Below are positions 1 to 11,201 of a stretch of 64,000 nucleotides of DNA, piece by piece; position 1 is the stretch's first letter; the number at the start of each line of letters is the position of its first letter. The notes beneath the pieces are model-generated. The model did no database searches. It was given only the letters and a program-made list of their open reading frames with translations, and was not told where the DNA came from. The DNA is from Porogramme epimiltina (lineage: Eukaryota; Basidiomycota; Agaricomycetes; Polyporales; Polyporaceae): positions 62,001 to 126,000 of the forward strand of contig FTLJ01000101.1 of assembly GCA_900155495.1 (NCBI GenBank), read 5' to 3'. A program made the position numbers and the translations under genes.

Positions 1-3000
1 ATAGGATGATCCGATATCTGATGTTTGGAGGGATGTAGACGACGGTGTAATCTTTCTTGATCTGCCGCTTGGCCTTTTGGGCCTCCGCGTTTTGTGCGTC
101 GATGAGTTTCCGGGCCTTCTCGTCCACAGGCGTACCATCTTCCCGTACCTCCGCTGTGGCAGGGGAGTCTTTGACGAGCGCGACATTGTCGTTGTTGGGA
201 ACACGGCGGAAACATCCGTCGTGGATTGCCTCAGCATCGTCCATCTGCATCCCGTCGTCGACGAGAAGCATCCGCCATGACCACTCCTTCGGGGAATATT
301 CCTCAGAAGGGTACCGTCCACCGAACATGTAGGACGAGAGGCGCAAGCGTGATGCCAGATATTTCCAGAGGCCGTTTCCGAGTCTCCTCAATGTTCTTCG
401 TGGGCGGAATGACTCCATAGTATGAGGCAGGACCCACTGGAGGAGGATCAAGTCGATTGGCACCTCGGACAACGGCTCCCTGCACGGCACATGTTAGCCA
501 AAAGTTTGCCATAGCTGACAGTACAGGCTTACCGAATCTTCCACCGGAAAGGCATGATGGTCTGACTGAAAACCCGCAGGATGCCTGAAACCGTGGCTAC
601 ACCGCAGACTACCACCAACGCATACATCAACGCGCTGAGAACGAGCTTGCGGATCTGTACGAATGTAGGTCGCTCCAAGATATCGCGGATGGGATGGAAG
701 TTTTGGTCTTGCGGGTCTTTGATGAACCACATCGCTCCCGGACGCATGATGCTTCTACATCCAGATAAGAGGACTGCGAATTGGTACCTGGAAGTCATTG
801 TTAACGATCGATCCTCTTATGAAATACGTAGAATGCTTACATGAACATCGTCCCAAGGACCCAGTGGTTGAATACCGCCGTGACAGGTGCATACATCAAG
901 AGCATGGCCCGTGAGCGGAAGCTGCCTTGCGGGAATAGCCAGACTGTACACATGTCCAGCATGACTCCGCATCCGAGAGGGAAAATCACCAGTTCGATGA
1001 TGATGAACGCGGCGACTTTGACGACAAGCAGCTGTTGGCGCACGGCGTGGCGGACGGCTCTGCCCGCGCTACGCATGCTGCCGACGGTGAGGATGTTGAG
1101 ATAGATCGCAAGAAGTAGTCCGACGACCGCGTAGCCTAAGACCACCGCAAACACCCTGTCGTTCGGTGTGTCTCCTGTGGCGAAGCGAACCCAGGTAGCT
1201 TTGCTCTCGCCGGACCACTCGCGCACGTTCTTGCCAAACGGGGCGAAAACGGGCTCTATGGCGCGCATGACCGTGGTGTCTTCTTCCAACATCTGGTAAA
1301 GGTAAGACGATGTCGGCTCAGTCTGGGCGACCTCAGGTGGCGAAGGCGCGGTTGGCGCTAAGTGCTCCATAACTTGTGAGGCGACTCCCGTGACACGGTC
1401 GTACTGAAAACATGCAGGATCAGCGTGTTGAGAGCATTGCAACCGACGCATTCAACTTACGAATGCAGTAGAGAGGTCTGATAGCTGGTCAGCGCGTGAA
1501 TGTCCGGCGAGATTGGCGATGAGACGGAGGACGGCTTGTGATGTCGTATGAAAGAACTCGACAGCGAGGGGCACGATTGCTCGTGAACTCAGCAATAGGA
1601 CGCTGTCCACGACAGGATCGGTTACAAACCGAATGACCCTTAGCGGGAGGTGAAGAAGCTGTGCAGCTCGACGAGGATTGAGCTAGGCAGAACGTCATTT
1701 GAGTGATGTCCTACTGCTCTGGATACGTCAAGGCTTACTGTCAACAGCGCAGAGGATTTGCCGATCATGAACGGAAGCCATATGCCCAGGCCAATCGTAG
1801 TATCAAGGATGAAAGTCATTAGAATGGCCTAGATGAAGTTGTGGTTATTGTAGCAATGTGTGAGAATGGGTAGACGTGACTTACGTTCTGCAGGACGCCA
1901 ACCAGAGGCCCTCGAAGACCAATTGCTGTGAGGGATATTAGCGCCACGCTCGAACACATGAGATGAGTACGACCCACCTTCTAACGCGCCGTCCATATCG
2001 TCTTCAATATTGACCTCTGCGTCGAGCTCGTCTTGCAGCGCCAGCTCAGGGACAGGTTGGGCGAGCTCGGCCCGTACCCCTCTCCTCTCCTGCGGACCCA
2101 GCCCATCACGTTCGTTCAGCGCCGCTATCCGCTGCCGCGCCTCTTCCCTGATCCGTAGCACGCCCTCGCCTGGTCCGATATTCTCTCTTTCCTCTTCATC
2201 CTCCATCTCTTCGTCCTCCTCCGGCTCCAAGTGCGGCATCCCCTCCTCGTCCGTCCACTCGCCGTCCTCCTGCTCGTCGTCCGCCATCTCTGCGATCTCT
2301 GCGTGCTCATCATCCAACACATACGTTTCGTCCCCGTCCTCGCCCTCCGCAACGACGTCGTCCCCATCCCCATCCATGTACCCACCCTCGTGCCCGTAGC
2401 CGTCTTCGTCCCCATATTCATCCTCGTCCTCAGCCAAATCTCCTTCATCACCGTCATCCGGGTCGCGGAAGTAGTGCCTGTGCTCATCGGCGATATTTGG
2501 GTCTATAAAGGTCTCCGGTTCCAGGGAACGGACATAATCCTGCACAAAATAGCCCCGCTGGCGTCGCACATCCACATCTAGCTCTTCAGGCGCTCGATAG
2601 GTGGCGAGGCTTGGAGAAGCCAGCGGTGTCTGGGCGCTGCCGGCTTGTAGTGGGTTTGGTGATGAGGTCGAAGGTAGGGGGGAAGGCGGTAGAGTTATGG
2701 AGGGTAGGGGCGGTCGTCTTGGCCCGGTGGGAGTCGTAGAAGGCCCGGCGCCACGGCTTTCTGGTGGAAGGTTGAAGGAGAATGCCGGGGGTGGAGGTGG
2801 CGAGTGAGCGGTGGGCGTTCGCTCTCGCGCATCATCGTCAGAGTCGCTACTGTGGCGAGGAGGTGACGTCAGAGGGCTGCGAGAGGCCTCCTTGCCTTTC
2901 CGCGAGGTGATTGCGAAAGGGAGGGTGGGAACGGGCGGCACGTCCCCAGGCTCAACTGGGCGCACGGGGTATGCGGGGCCCGGAGCCCTGAAGGTGAACT

Positions 3001-4353
3001 CGGAGATGGCGGGGAGGTCCTTTGATGACCCCGCTCCAGACCCATTGTCTGGATCTCCTGTCGCCCAACGCTCAGGTCTCGGCTTGAATCGATTGTATCT
3101 CTTCTTGCGGACCTCTACAGGGTCTACCTCAGGTCCGAAAAGCTCGAACCTGACCGCCCTGTATTCCCGTCTTCGACGCTCCCGAGCGAAGGCCTTCCGT
3201 TGCGACGTATCGCCTTGAGAAGGAGGCCCAGGTTCCTGGCCATCCTCCGATGCCGCCAGCGAGCTTTTCCTAGGTTTCTTCACTCTCGACTGGACAGCCA
3301 AATCTTCAGCGCGGACTTGCTCCTCCGCATGCCCTCCACCAGGTATTATTTGATCGTGTGCCGGCTCTGCGATAACAGGCGGTGGTGTAGGCGGATGAGG
3401 GACGGGCGGAGGGGCGAGTTGCTGAGCCGCAGGAGGGGCCGGAGGGTTTTCTGGCAGGGCGTCTTGCACGCCAGCTTCAAACGCGATATCCCCGTCTTCA
3501 AAGATCCCGGGGCGAGCGTTCTGCGTGATCCATTCGCGCAGGAGAAAGATCGCGACGAAGGTCAACACGATGATCGACGCGATGACTTGGCCGGCGAATA
3601 TGTCGGAGGAGACGGCTTTGTAGCGTGGGTGTGCGAACAGGGAGGTTGTCGCGGGCAGTTCTGTATCAGCGGGCGGAGATGTGTTGTTGGTAGTCGACGT
3701 GTTCGTGATGGGTACGCCATACGAGTCCGTGTCAGATGGAGGTCTTTCAAGGGCACTTATCCACCATGCGCTGGGGAAGAAAGGCACGTCTCAGTAAGGT
3801 CCGAATTGTGAGATGGTACGACGCACGCGGTGTTCCCTATCGTGAAATAGAACCTCCAAGTCCAGATCGTGAGCCATGGTAGCGCGGCAAGCCATACAGT
3901 TGCTACTAGAGCGGCGCGGAGTACGAAGAGGATAGCCGACACGATTTGGTTGGATACTTGTCGCATGATGAGTAGTACTGGAAGTCGGTCGGGCATATCT
4001 TTCGAGTACACTGGAAGCGGGCGGTGAGCGCATGCCTTGGGGTGCGCGACGCGGGGGAGATGCGAAGCTAAGGCAAGCAAACCAACCTTTGGTAAAGGAA
4101 TACGGGTGCTTGCAGACATCGCACGCCTTGCGCTTGCTGTGCGCGAGCCATTCCTTCAGACTCGTGGGGTGTCAGCTAGTGGCTCGCGCGAGACAATATA
4201 TGGCGCTCACCAGTCTTGATGGATGTATCTAATCGTCCCTGAACACTTGCATGGGTGGAATAGTGGCTGGTCGGGCTCCGCGGGGGCGCTGCATATTCGG
4301 CAGGTGTCTGTGGGTGACAATGCGTGAGCTACGAGGGCGGAGGGAGGTTCCAT
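1..4353 (-). CDS. DOA10: DOA10/SSM4-type RING-CH E3 ubiquitin ligase (3' end cut by window)
   Basis: ER and inner-nuclear-membrane E3 ligase that ubiquitinates misfolded and regulated proteins for proteasomal degradation. The start at 4353 places a C4HC3 RING-CH finger at residues 18-64 (C18, C21, C35, C37, H45, C48, C61, C64 by my splice). First exons: 4353-4211, 4160-4087, 4010-3827, 3770-1978; the introns are GT-AG. The fourth exon holds a membrane segment, a proline-rich stretch and a long Asp/Glu tract (about 2150-2480). Smaller exons follow: one with IGLRGPLVGVLQN, a long TM-rich exon (about 1395-840), then one with MWFIKDPQDQNFHPIRDIL, the conserved TEB4-Doa10 region. The last readable exon runs off position 1 in YIPPNIRYRIIL, so the C-terminal membrane segments are missing. 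The family is usually 1,000-1,600 residues with about 14 TM segments. Identification is secure; the boundaries of some small exons are by eye. Confidence 0.93.
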
Positions 4354-4671
4354 GAGACGCGCCTTGCTCTTCCTGCATGGAATAGTCGCTGGTGTGATGG
4401 CTTGTCGTGGCTGCCTGCGAGGACAGCAAGGGAGGATCGGCACGACGGAGGGGAGGAGGAGCTTTGGGGGAGGTGTGGGGTCGGGGGTAGAGCTGCACAC
4501 AGACGCCCACCGAGGAGGCGCCACCTTCGTGCCAGCGTCAATCCTCGGGCCGCTCCTCTCCCCATGCTCTTTCAGGTCTTTCATTTGTCCCACGCAGAGC
4601 CGCATATGCGCCCACTCCTTGTTTTCCGCCAGGTTCAAACCCTTCATCAGACAATAACCAGATATCGCGGT

Positions 4672-5841
4672 ATGTCATCAACTCAAACGCCGCCCAAACG
4701 CGTGTTTCCTCCGCTATACACTTCCTCTGGGAGCATTTCGCAAGATCGTCTAGCCTTCTTCCACATATTGGAAAGGCTGAAGGTACGATGAGGATCGCCG
4801 GACACACGCGCGAAGTCCCGCTAAGTGATGGACAGACACAAAAGAGAACAGGATGGGTTGATCATAACGTAAGTGTGATACCATCCTAAGTCCAGTGAAT
4901 TCGGATGTGAGAACTAACCAAGGTCCGCCTAGTAGGTTCCCGGTCCTGAGAGGTCCGCTAACTCCATTTGTCTCGCGGAGCATACACCAAGCTAAAGTCA
5001 TGCCTGTCCAGTATATCAGACCATATGTACCGCATGGCCGTGCTTGCCATGTGTACATCCGACATCTCTCTGGATGTGCCTAAGTGAATATTCGTCTTTG
5101 AGTTGGCTCTGTAAAGCGTGCACTCATAGGCGGACAGATGCGTCATGATGGCGCTAGTGCACGACCTCGCTGAGGCGCAAGGTACGCGCATGACCTCTCT
5201 TGTTACACCGATTCCTGACAACCTCAACCGTGCGACTCAGTCGGTGATATTTCACCACGAGAAGGTATTCCAAAGACAGAGAAGCGCCGTCTAGAAGCTG
5301 TATGTAGCGTCTCCACCGCATTATCCAGAGTTTCCTGTTATGACCATTGGCTGCACCCCTAGGAGGCAATGCACAACTTCGTACACGAAATGCTGCACGA
5401 CAGCCCCGCCGCGCAACGGATTATGACCCTCTGGAATGTAAGCGCAGAAGCTTGATCTTTATTCAGCATTACTCCAATGCGACCTACGTATGCAACATAG
5501 GAATATGAAGCTCAAGAGACCGCAGAAGCGAAATTCGTGAAAGGTATGGGCAACTCAACACCCCTGCTGAGGTGTCCCTAAAGAGTTCACCTTCAGACCT
5601 TGATCGATTTGAGATGGCATCACAAGGTACGTGGCATTCACTGAACCGGATGATGCTGGCTCTCACACATTGATGGTATCTAGCGTCCGAGTATGAACGC
5701 AATCACAATATGAATAACCTACAGCCATTTTTCGACAGCAGCCTCCCGTTCCTCAGACATCCAGAAGTACAGGAATGGGGTCAAGCATTGACGGACGAAC
5801 GCGAGAAAGCTCAAACATGCTCTGATAAACCGACCGCTTGA
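4672..5841 (+). CDS. HD-domain 5'-deoxynucleotidase, HDDC2/YfbR type
   Basis: Predicted metal-dependent nucleoside 5'-monophosphate phosphatase of the HD superfamily. The start ATG at 4672 gives MSSTQTPPKR. Later exons read TQKRTGWVDHN, SISDHMYRMAVLAMCTSD, KCVMMALVHDLAEAQ, VGDISPREGIPKTEKRRLEA, EAMHNFVHEMLHDS, EYEAQETAEAKFVK and DLDRFEMASQA. Together they supply the His, His-Asp and distal Asp metal ligands of the HD fold, in order. The stop TGA is at 5839-5841. At least eight short introns are inferred, most with good GT-AG sites. The junction between DHN (about 4869) and SISDH (about 5010) is not resolved: no clean pair of sites restores the usual PES residues before SDHM. The gene starts 318 bp from the divergent DOA10 start. 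Identification is strong; the third junction is weak. Confidence 0.85.
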
Positions 5842-5928
5842 ACGCCTCTCCATGATATTGTACTTTACACGGACACGGTGTACTAATACAAGACGCATTT
5901 CTTTGTCCAAATCCCATCATTGTGGTAT

Positions 5929-7247
5929 CTATTTCTCATCAATCCATCCGGCGACTCTCTTGAGCACCTCCGTCCGCTCCGGCTCATGCCACTTGAATAT
6001 CAAAAAATCGTGTAGCGCGTCCGGCGAGAGGTCTTCGTGCACCACTACCCCGTCCGCGCGCATCCGTCCCACGACCGCCAGCGAGTCGTCCAGCAGCCGC
6101 TCCGCCCATCCTGCGACCACATACGTTTCCGGGAACCCCACGAATACCCCCGTGCCGTCCTGGCGCACCAAACGGCATTCCACCGAGGCGGGCGAGAGGT
6201 ACTCGTTCGTGCGCACCTCCTTCTCGTCGAGCGCGCCGCGATACGCCGCGATGGCGCGCCCGCCGAGGATCTCGCCGGACTTGCCGCGCGCGGGGCGCGT
6301 CGAAAAGATGTCCGAGGGCGCGTTCCGGGTCATGCTCGCCTCGGGACCCCGGCGCGACGCGCCTAGGTCGAACCAGCCCGAGACGGAGAGGAGGCGGCCA
6401 GGCGGGGGCAGGCCGTTGGGGCCGCCGTACTCGACGAGGTGCCGGACGAGCGCGAACGCGAGGTTCCCGCCCGCGGAGTCGCCGGCGACGGTGATGTTGG
6501 CGGGGGAGAAGCCGCAGGCGTGAACGAGGTAGTGGTACCCTGCGAGCGCGTCGAGTACGGCGGCCGGGAAGGGATTCACGGACCCGGATGGGGTGGAGGC
6601 GGAGAGGCGGTAGTCGACAGCGAAGATGCGCTCGACGGTGCGGGTGTGTTCGAGCAGCCCACGCGTAAGATTCGCGGTGATGTCAGACGGGTGCGCCGTT
6701 CCGAACTGTGGCATGTACATACGGGGTTAGAGAGTGTCGAGGTCAAGTTCGCTTCCGGAACAGGATTCGCGGAACTCACAACAAACGCCCCACCATGAAG
6801 GTGTAGCACTGTTTTCTCGTCCGGCTTAGCATTTTCTCCCGACCATTCGGCGCCTTTCTTCAAAAGCCAATAGCCCGCAATCTTCGTAAACTGGGCTCCA
6901 GTGATCTCTGCCATGCGCCGTATTTCACTGCGAAACTGGGTGGATTTGACGTCGTCCGTGTCGTGGAGAGGTGGCACCCACACGAACTTGGCGTCCGTGA
7001 GGGAGCTGTCGAGCACCTCTTCTAGTGGATCCCGTTTCTTTCGCGCAATGTTTATTTGGATGCTGAGAAGCTCTTGTATTCCACGCGTGATTAGAGAACG
7101 TTTGAGGGTCCATGTGGGACGTGGACGGTAGGCAGGCAAGAGGAACTTAAGGAACCAGAACGGAATCCTGATGAGTATAGAAACGAAGAAACAGACGATA
7201 TAGATTGCTTTGAAGGGTTGGCGGTTGAGGACTTCGGGGCTTGCCAT
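5929..7247 (-). CDS. alpha/beta hydrolase (HSL/arylacetamide-deacetylase-like esterase)
   Basis: Two exons, 7247-6780 and 6705-5929, joined in phase 0 across a 74-bp GT-AG intron; 414 residues. The chosen start MASPEVLNRQPFK precedes a hydrophobic segment (about residues 13-32, IYIVCFFVSILIRIPFWFL), suggesting a signal anchor and an ER or membrane location. The oxyanion motif appears as LHLHGGAFV. The nucleophile elbow is GDSAGGN, and a late DALHDF supplies the likely catalytic His, as in hormone-sensitive-lipase family hydrolases. An in-frame ATG lies upstream at 7328 but adds residues unlike family starts. Substrate cannot be predicted; fungal relatives act on acyl esters or sterol acetates. 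The gene is tail-to-tail with the HD-domain gene, 87 bp apart. Confidence 0.85.
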
Positions 7248-8142
7248 GGTGCGCAGTATCTGGTAAGTACTGGAGTTTGAAACGTTGAAGCCTAGTTGTC
7301 GTCTGAGCTGAACACTAGCCTCGGCCACCTCAACTGCAGCGAGGCCTGCGTGAGAACGCCATCAGAGTGTTGGGAACGTGAGATTTCCATGGAGCACTGT
7401 CCAGACTCCAGACGGTGATCAGGTTGCTCAGTCACTTGTCTTACAGCCGTTCTCACGAGAAACCCGAAGCGTCTTGCAGCGTTGCGAACAAACACAGCAC
7501 ATGCCCTTCAGCAACGGCCGAGGGACCAGCGTAGACAATCGACAAGGAGAACCCGGCGCCCGCGTGTGGACGGTTATGATGAAGAATATTCTGAGTGCTT
7601 GTGCTGGCGGTCGGAAGGACTCGGAGGCCCGAAGGATGAAGGCCGCGGTCACACGTCCGGGGGCGCACGGGTGGTGATATTTTGGGTGTTGGTCCGGCGC
7701 TAGAGGGGCCCGCCCTCGGCGTCACGACGCACGCCTTCGCGGCAGCCGTTCCGACTCGGAAACCCATTCTACTCAACGTCTACCCGTCTCCTCCGGAGAT
7801 CGCGATCGCTCCCACAGCATGCTCCGAGAGCGCGCTCCGGGCCCCGTGCGCCCCCGTGCGAGCCCTGCCTTCTCTCTATCGGCGCTGAACGGGAAACGAC
7901 ACTGTATTCGCCTTCTACCTCAACTATTGGTCCTCGTCACGGAATGGCCCTTCGTAGCGCCTAGTACCGGCCCTCAATAGCGTCTCAGGCCCTCTTGAGG
8001 CCATGCAGGCTCTAAGAACTGCCTATATATACCCCTGCATGTAGAGCCCAAGGTCAGCAACAACACCTCTCTACATCTGCCACTCCTGACCACTTCACAA
8101 ACCAACCACATACACCTTTGTCCTGACCTCAGCATTAGTATC
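7248..8142. other. intergenic region, esterase start to formate dehydrogenase start
   Basis: Divergent promoter region of 895 bp. No reading frame here shows protein-like composition or a recognised motif. The right part contains the TATA element of the formate dehydrogenase gene; I see no clear TATA for the leftward gene. Confidence 0.5.
8024..8031 (+). promoter_or_regulatory. TATA box of formate dehydrogenase gene
   Basis: Perfect TATATATA about 112 bp upstream of the ATG, followed by a pyrimidine-rich leader with CACCTCTC and CACTTCAC stretches. A strong TATA suits an inducible, highly expressed metabolic gene. The role is inferred from position only. Confidence 0.6.
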
Positions 8143-9817
8143 ATGTCTCTCTTCAACGCCGCCGCTGTCGCTGCCAAGCGTGGGCTTGCTTCCTCCGCCA
8201 AGGCACCTAGAATGCTCAACGGGCGTGCCCTTGCCCCTACCATCAATCATGGCAGTAGTTCCGGTATGAAGGCGAGTTGTGAATGATTAATATTGCAAGG
8301 GAAACGCCTCCACTAACCAACTACAACACGACCAGGTACTTGCCGTCCTCTACAAGGGTGGCGAAGCGGCCAAGCAGGAGCCGCGTCTCCTCGGCTCATC
8401 CGAGAACCAGGTGAGCACTCTGAGAATAATAGCTTCAACGGCGCCCACTGACCGTAAATCCAGCTCGGAATTCGGGAATGGCTTGAGTCCCAAGGCCACG
8501 AGTATATTGTAAGACATTCGTAGAGTGTTGTCTATCGGACATACACTAAAAATATCTTAGGTGACCGATGACAAGGAGGGCCCCAACAGTGTTTTCCAGC
8601 AGCATATTAAGGATGTACGCATACTCTGTTACCCCGTATTTCGACCAATGACACTACTGACACTACTGCCACCTTCACCGTAGGCCGACATCCTAATCAC
8701 GACGCCCTTCCACCCCGGTTACCTCACCCGCGAACTCATGAACACCGCCAAGAACCTCAAGGTCTGCGTCACCGCCGGCGTTGGCTCCGATCACATCGAC
8801 CTCAACGCTGCAATGGAGCGCAACATCCAGGTGCTCGAGGTCACCGGCTCCAACGTCGTCTCCGTTGCGGAGCACGTCATGATGAACATCCTCCTCCTCG
8901 TCCGGAACTTCGTCCCTGCACACGAGATGATCGAACGTGGCGACTGGCAAGTATCCGACGTCGCGCGGAACGCGTTCGATCTTGAGGGCAAGGTCATCGG
9001 AACTCTCGGTGCGGGCCGCATTGGGTACCGTGTCCTGGAGCGGCTCCGCCCATTCAACCCCAAGGAGCTGTTGTACTACGACTACACTCCGCTCCCTGAG
9101 GGTAGGTCGTTTTCGATACGTTGATCGGTTCTTGCTCACCGGTCGTACTCTAGACGCTGCTGCTAAGGTCGACGCACGCCGCGTGACCGACCTCAAGGAG
9201 TTCGTGTCTCAGTGCGACATCATCACCGTCAACGCGCCTCTTCATGAGGGCACTAAGAACCTCATCAACGCAGACCTCCTCAAGCACTTTAAGAAGGCAA
9301 GCTTCACCTGCTACCTCTCTCCCCTCCTACACAGTACTCTGACCCGTCCCTCACCGCTCAGGGCGCATTCCTCGTCAATACCGCGCGCGGCGCCATTTGC
9401 AACGCCGCGGACGTCGCGGCCGCGCTCAAGTCCGGTCAGCTCAACGGGTACGCGGGCGACGTGTGGGACGTGCAGCCCGCGCCGCGCGACCACCCCTGGC
9501 GGACGATGAAGAACCCACTCGGCGGTGGAAACGGCATGACCCCGCACTACTCGGGCACGACGCTCGACGCGCAGGCGCGCTATGCCGCGGGCACGAAGGA
9601 TATCCTCGAGCGATACTTCCAGGACAAGGCGCAAGAGCCGGCGAATGTGATCATTGGTGTCGGTGGGTGCACATTCGCTTGAGCTGTTGTAGGGTCGATT
9701 GCTGACTGTTGTGTGCCTTTCATCAGGCAAGTATGAGACGAAGTCTTGTAAGTCTATCATACCGTGACATTGAAAGTATCAGCGCTGACGGAATACCCGA
9801 CAGACGGTCAGCGGTAA
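8143..9817 (+). CDS. FDH: NAD-dependent formate dehydrogenase
   Basis: Oxidises formate to CO2 with reduction of NAD+. Nine exons: 8143-8271, 8336-8410, 8464-8508, 8561-8614, 8684-9101, 9154-9296, 9362-9662, 9727-9747, 9804-9817. They sum to 1,200 nt, so 399 residues plus stop. Motifs: [17 protein letters not shown] near the start, [11 protein letters not shown], the NAD-binding [41 protein letters not shown] and [17 protein letters not shown] with the family His/Gln catalytic region. A basic, Ala-rich leader of about 40 residues precedes the conserved start and could be a mitochondrial targeting sequence. Introns 1 (8272-8335) and 6 (9297-9361) begin with GC rather than GT, each after AAG; both junctions are fixed by conserved protein. 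In wood-decay fungi the enzyme is linked to oxalate and formate disposal, which is inference here. Confidence 0.96.
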
Positions 9818-10297
9818 ACTTGAGTGGATGGGGTCGTATCTTACGCCGGTCATCACGTACAGTAGTTACACATCTTATACTCTAGAAGACTGTGCAATCA
9901 TCATGGATTCATATCATTGCTCTTTTACACCGTTCGCACTGTCATACCTGTTATCTAGACGACGTCTTGCGTACTTTTAGCAGAAATCCCTAATTAGGGT
10001 GGACGATGACGTCATGTGCAAAGCAGGAAGTGCTTAGTCAACAACGCTGACTGGACTGACCAAGCGGACAGAGCCTGGAAGAGAGCTCTGAATGCTGTTG
10101 CTGCGGGCTCACGACGTCGCGATTTGAGCAGATGACGAAGCTTTGGCTTCCGATGCTGCAATCCATCCATTGACCCCGAGGGTCCCCAAGGGGTTCTTCC
10201 TATAAAAGCACGCTCGGCTTCCACAACTTGCCACCGAACACCCTACTTCGACAGCAATACTTCCAAGGTTGTAACTGCACAAACATACACAGCATCG
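9818..10297. other. intergenic region with TATA element of the dioxygenase gene
   Basis: Follows the formate dehydrogenase stop. No coding signal seen. TATAAAAG at 10201-10208 lies about 90 bp before the next start codon and is its likely core promoter. Confidence 0.55.
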
Positions 10298-11006
10298 ATG
10301 GCTCAGTACAAGTCGCCCCTCATCGGCTACGAGAACGCAGAGCCATTGCCGGAGAAGGTTAACGCAGATGGCAAATCGCTCTACAACCCTCCGGGCCCCC
10401 TCTCCGCGGCATATGACGAGTTCCCCAAACCGATCGATTCGTCTAATAACGGGTTCGACTTCCACAGTGCGTCCAAATTCTCCTGGCTTGTAAAGAAGTT
10501 CGCTCACCTGTGCTAATGGCGTGGTTTATGACAGTCTATCACAAGCCAAACTACCCGGAAGAGGCCAAATTTGCAAAAGAACTCCACGAACGTATCAGGA
10601 GGGAGTTCCCTGAGGTGAATAAGCTTTTCCAGGCGATTTTATTGGTGATATGCGAAAGCCCTGACTTCCTCTTTTCCAGCTTCGTATCTACAGGTTTTGG
10701 GATAAACCCGTAGGGCCCCACCCAGTCCCGATGTTCGAGGTGAACGTGTTTACTCCGCACCAGATGGGCACGTTCGTAGCTTGGCTTGTTGTCAACCGGG
10801 GTCCTCTCTCGTAAGTACTACTCATCACAGCTGCGGGAAACGTAGAAGTTATGGTTATTGACAAACATTACGGCAGTGTTCTCGTACACCCAAACACGGA
10901 TAACGCCTACAGGGACCACACGGAGTCGGCGACATGGATGGGGACGCCATGGCCACTGAATACCAAGATATTGGAGCGAGCGCATCGCAATGCTCTAGCA
11001 GCCTGA
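10298..11006 (+). CDS. DOPA 4,5-dioxygenase family protein
   Basis: Four exons: 10298-10466, 10535-10614, 10680-10810, 10877-11006; 510 nt, 169 residues. Conserved landmarks: FDFHIYHKPNY near residue 53 (metal-ligand His), GPHPVPMFEVNVFTPHQMG, then RGPLSVLVHPNT and RDHTESATWMGTPWPLN, all typical of the small DOPA-dioxygenase fold (PF08883). Characterised members open the aromatic ring of DOPA in betalain-type pigment formation, as in fly agaric. Most fungal homologues are uncharacterised, so an aromatic ring-cleavage role is inferred. All three introns are GT-AG. No other pigment gene is adjacent. Confidence 0.9.
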
Positions 11007-11201
11007 TGTATCTTTCTGTCATTTGGTTCTACTGTACAATAAGGTCAATTCTACCATCCTATGCTGGCATAGTGAGTCTCCTCGAGACTGCCATTGGGCG
11101 GGGGTGTCCATCCACTTCAACTCCACTCACCAGCTATTACGCGTTCAATTCCTTGCCCCGCTGTCCAGAAAAGCATCAGATCGATATCTAACCATCTAGA
11201 A

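Noticed and set aside
3200..3811. 203-codon plus-strand open frame
   Set aside because: Antisense to the DOA10 large exon, with Arg-rich composition typical of a shadow frame.
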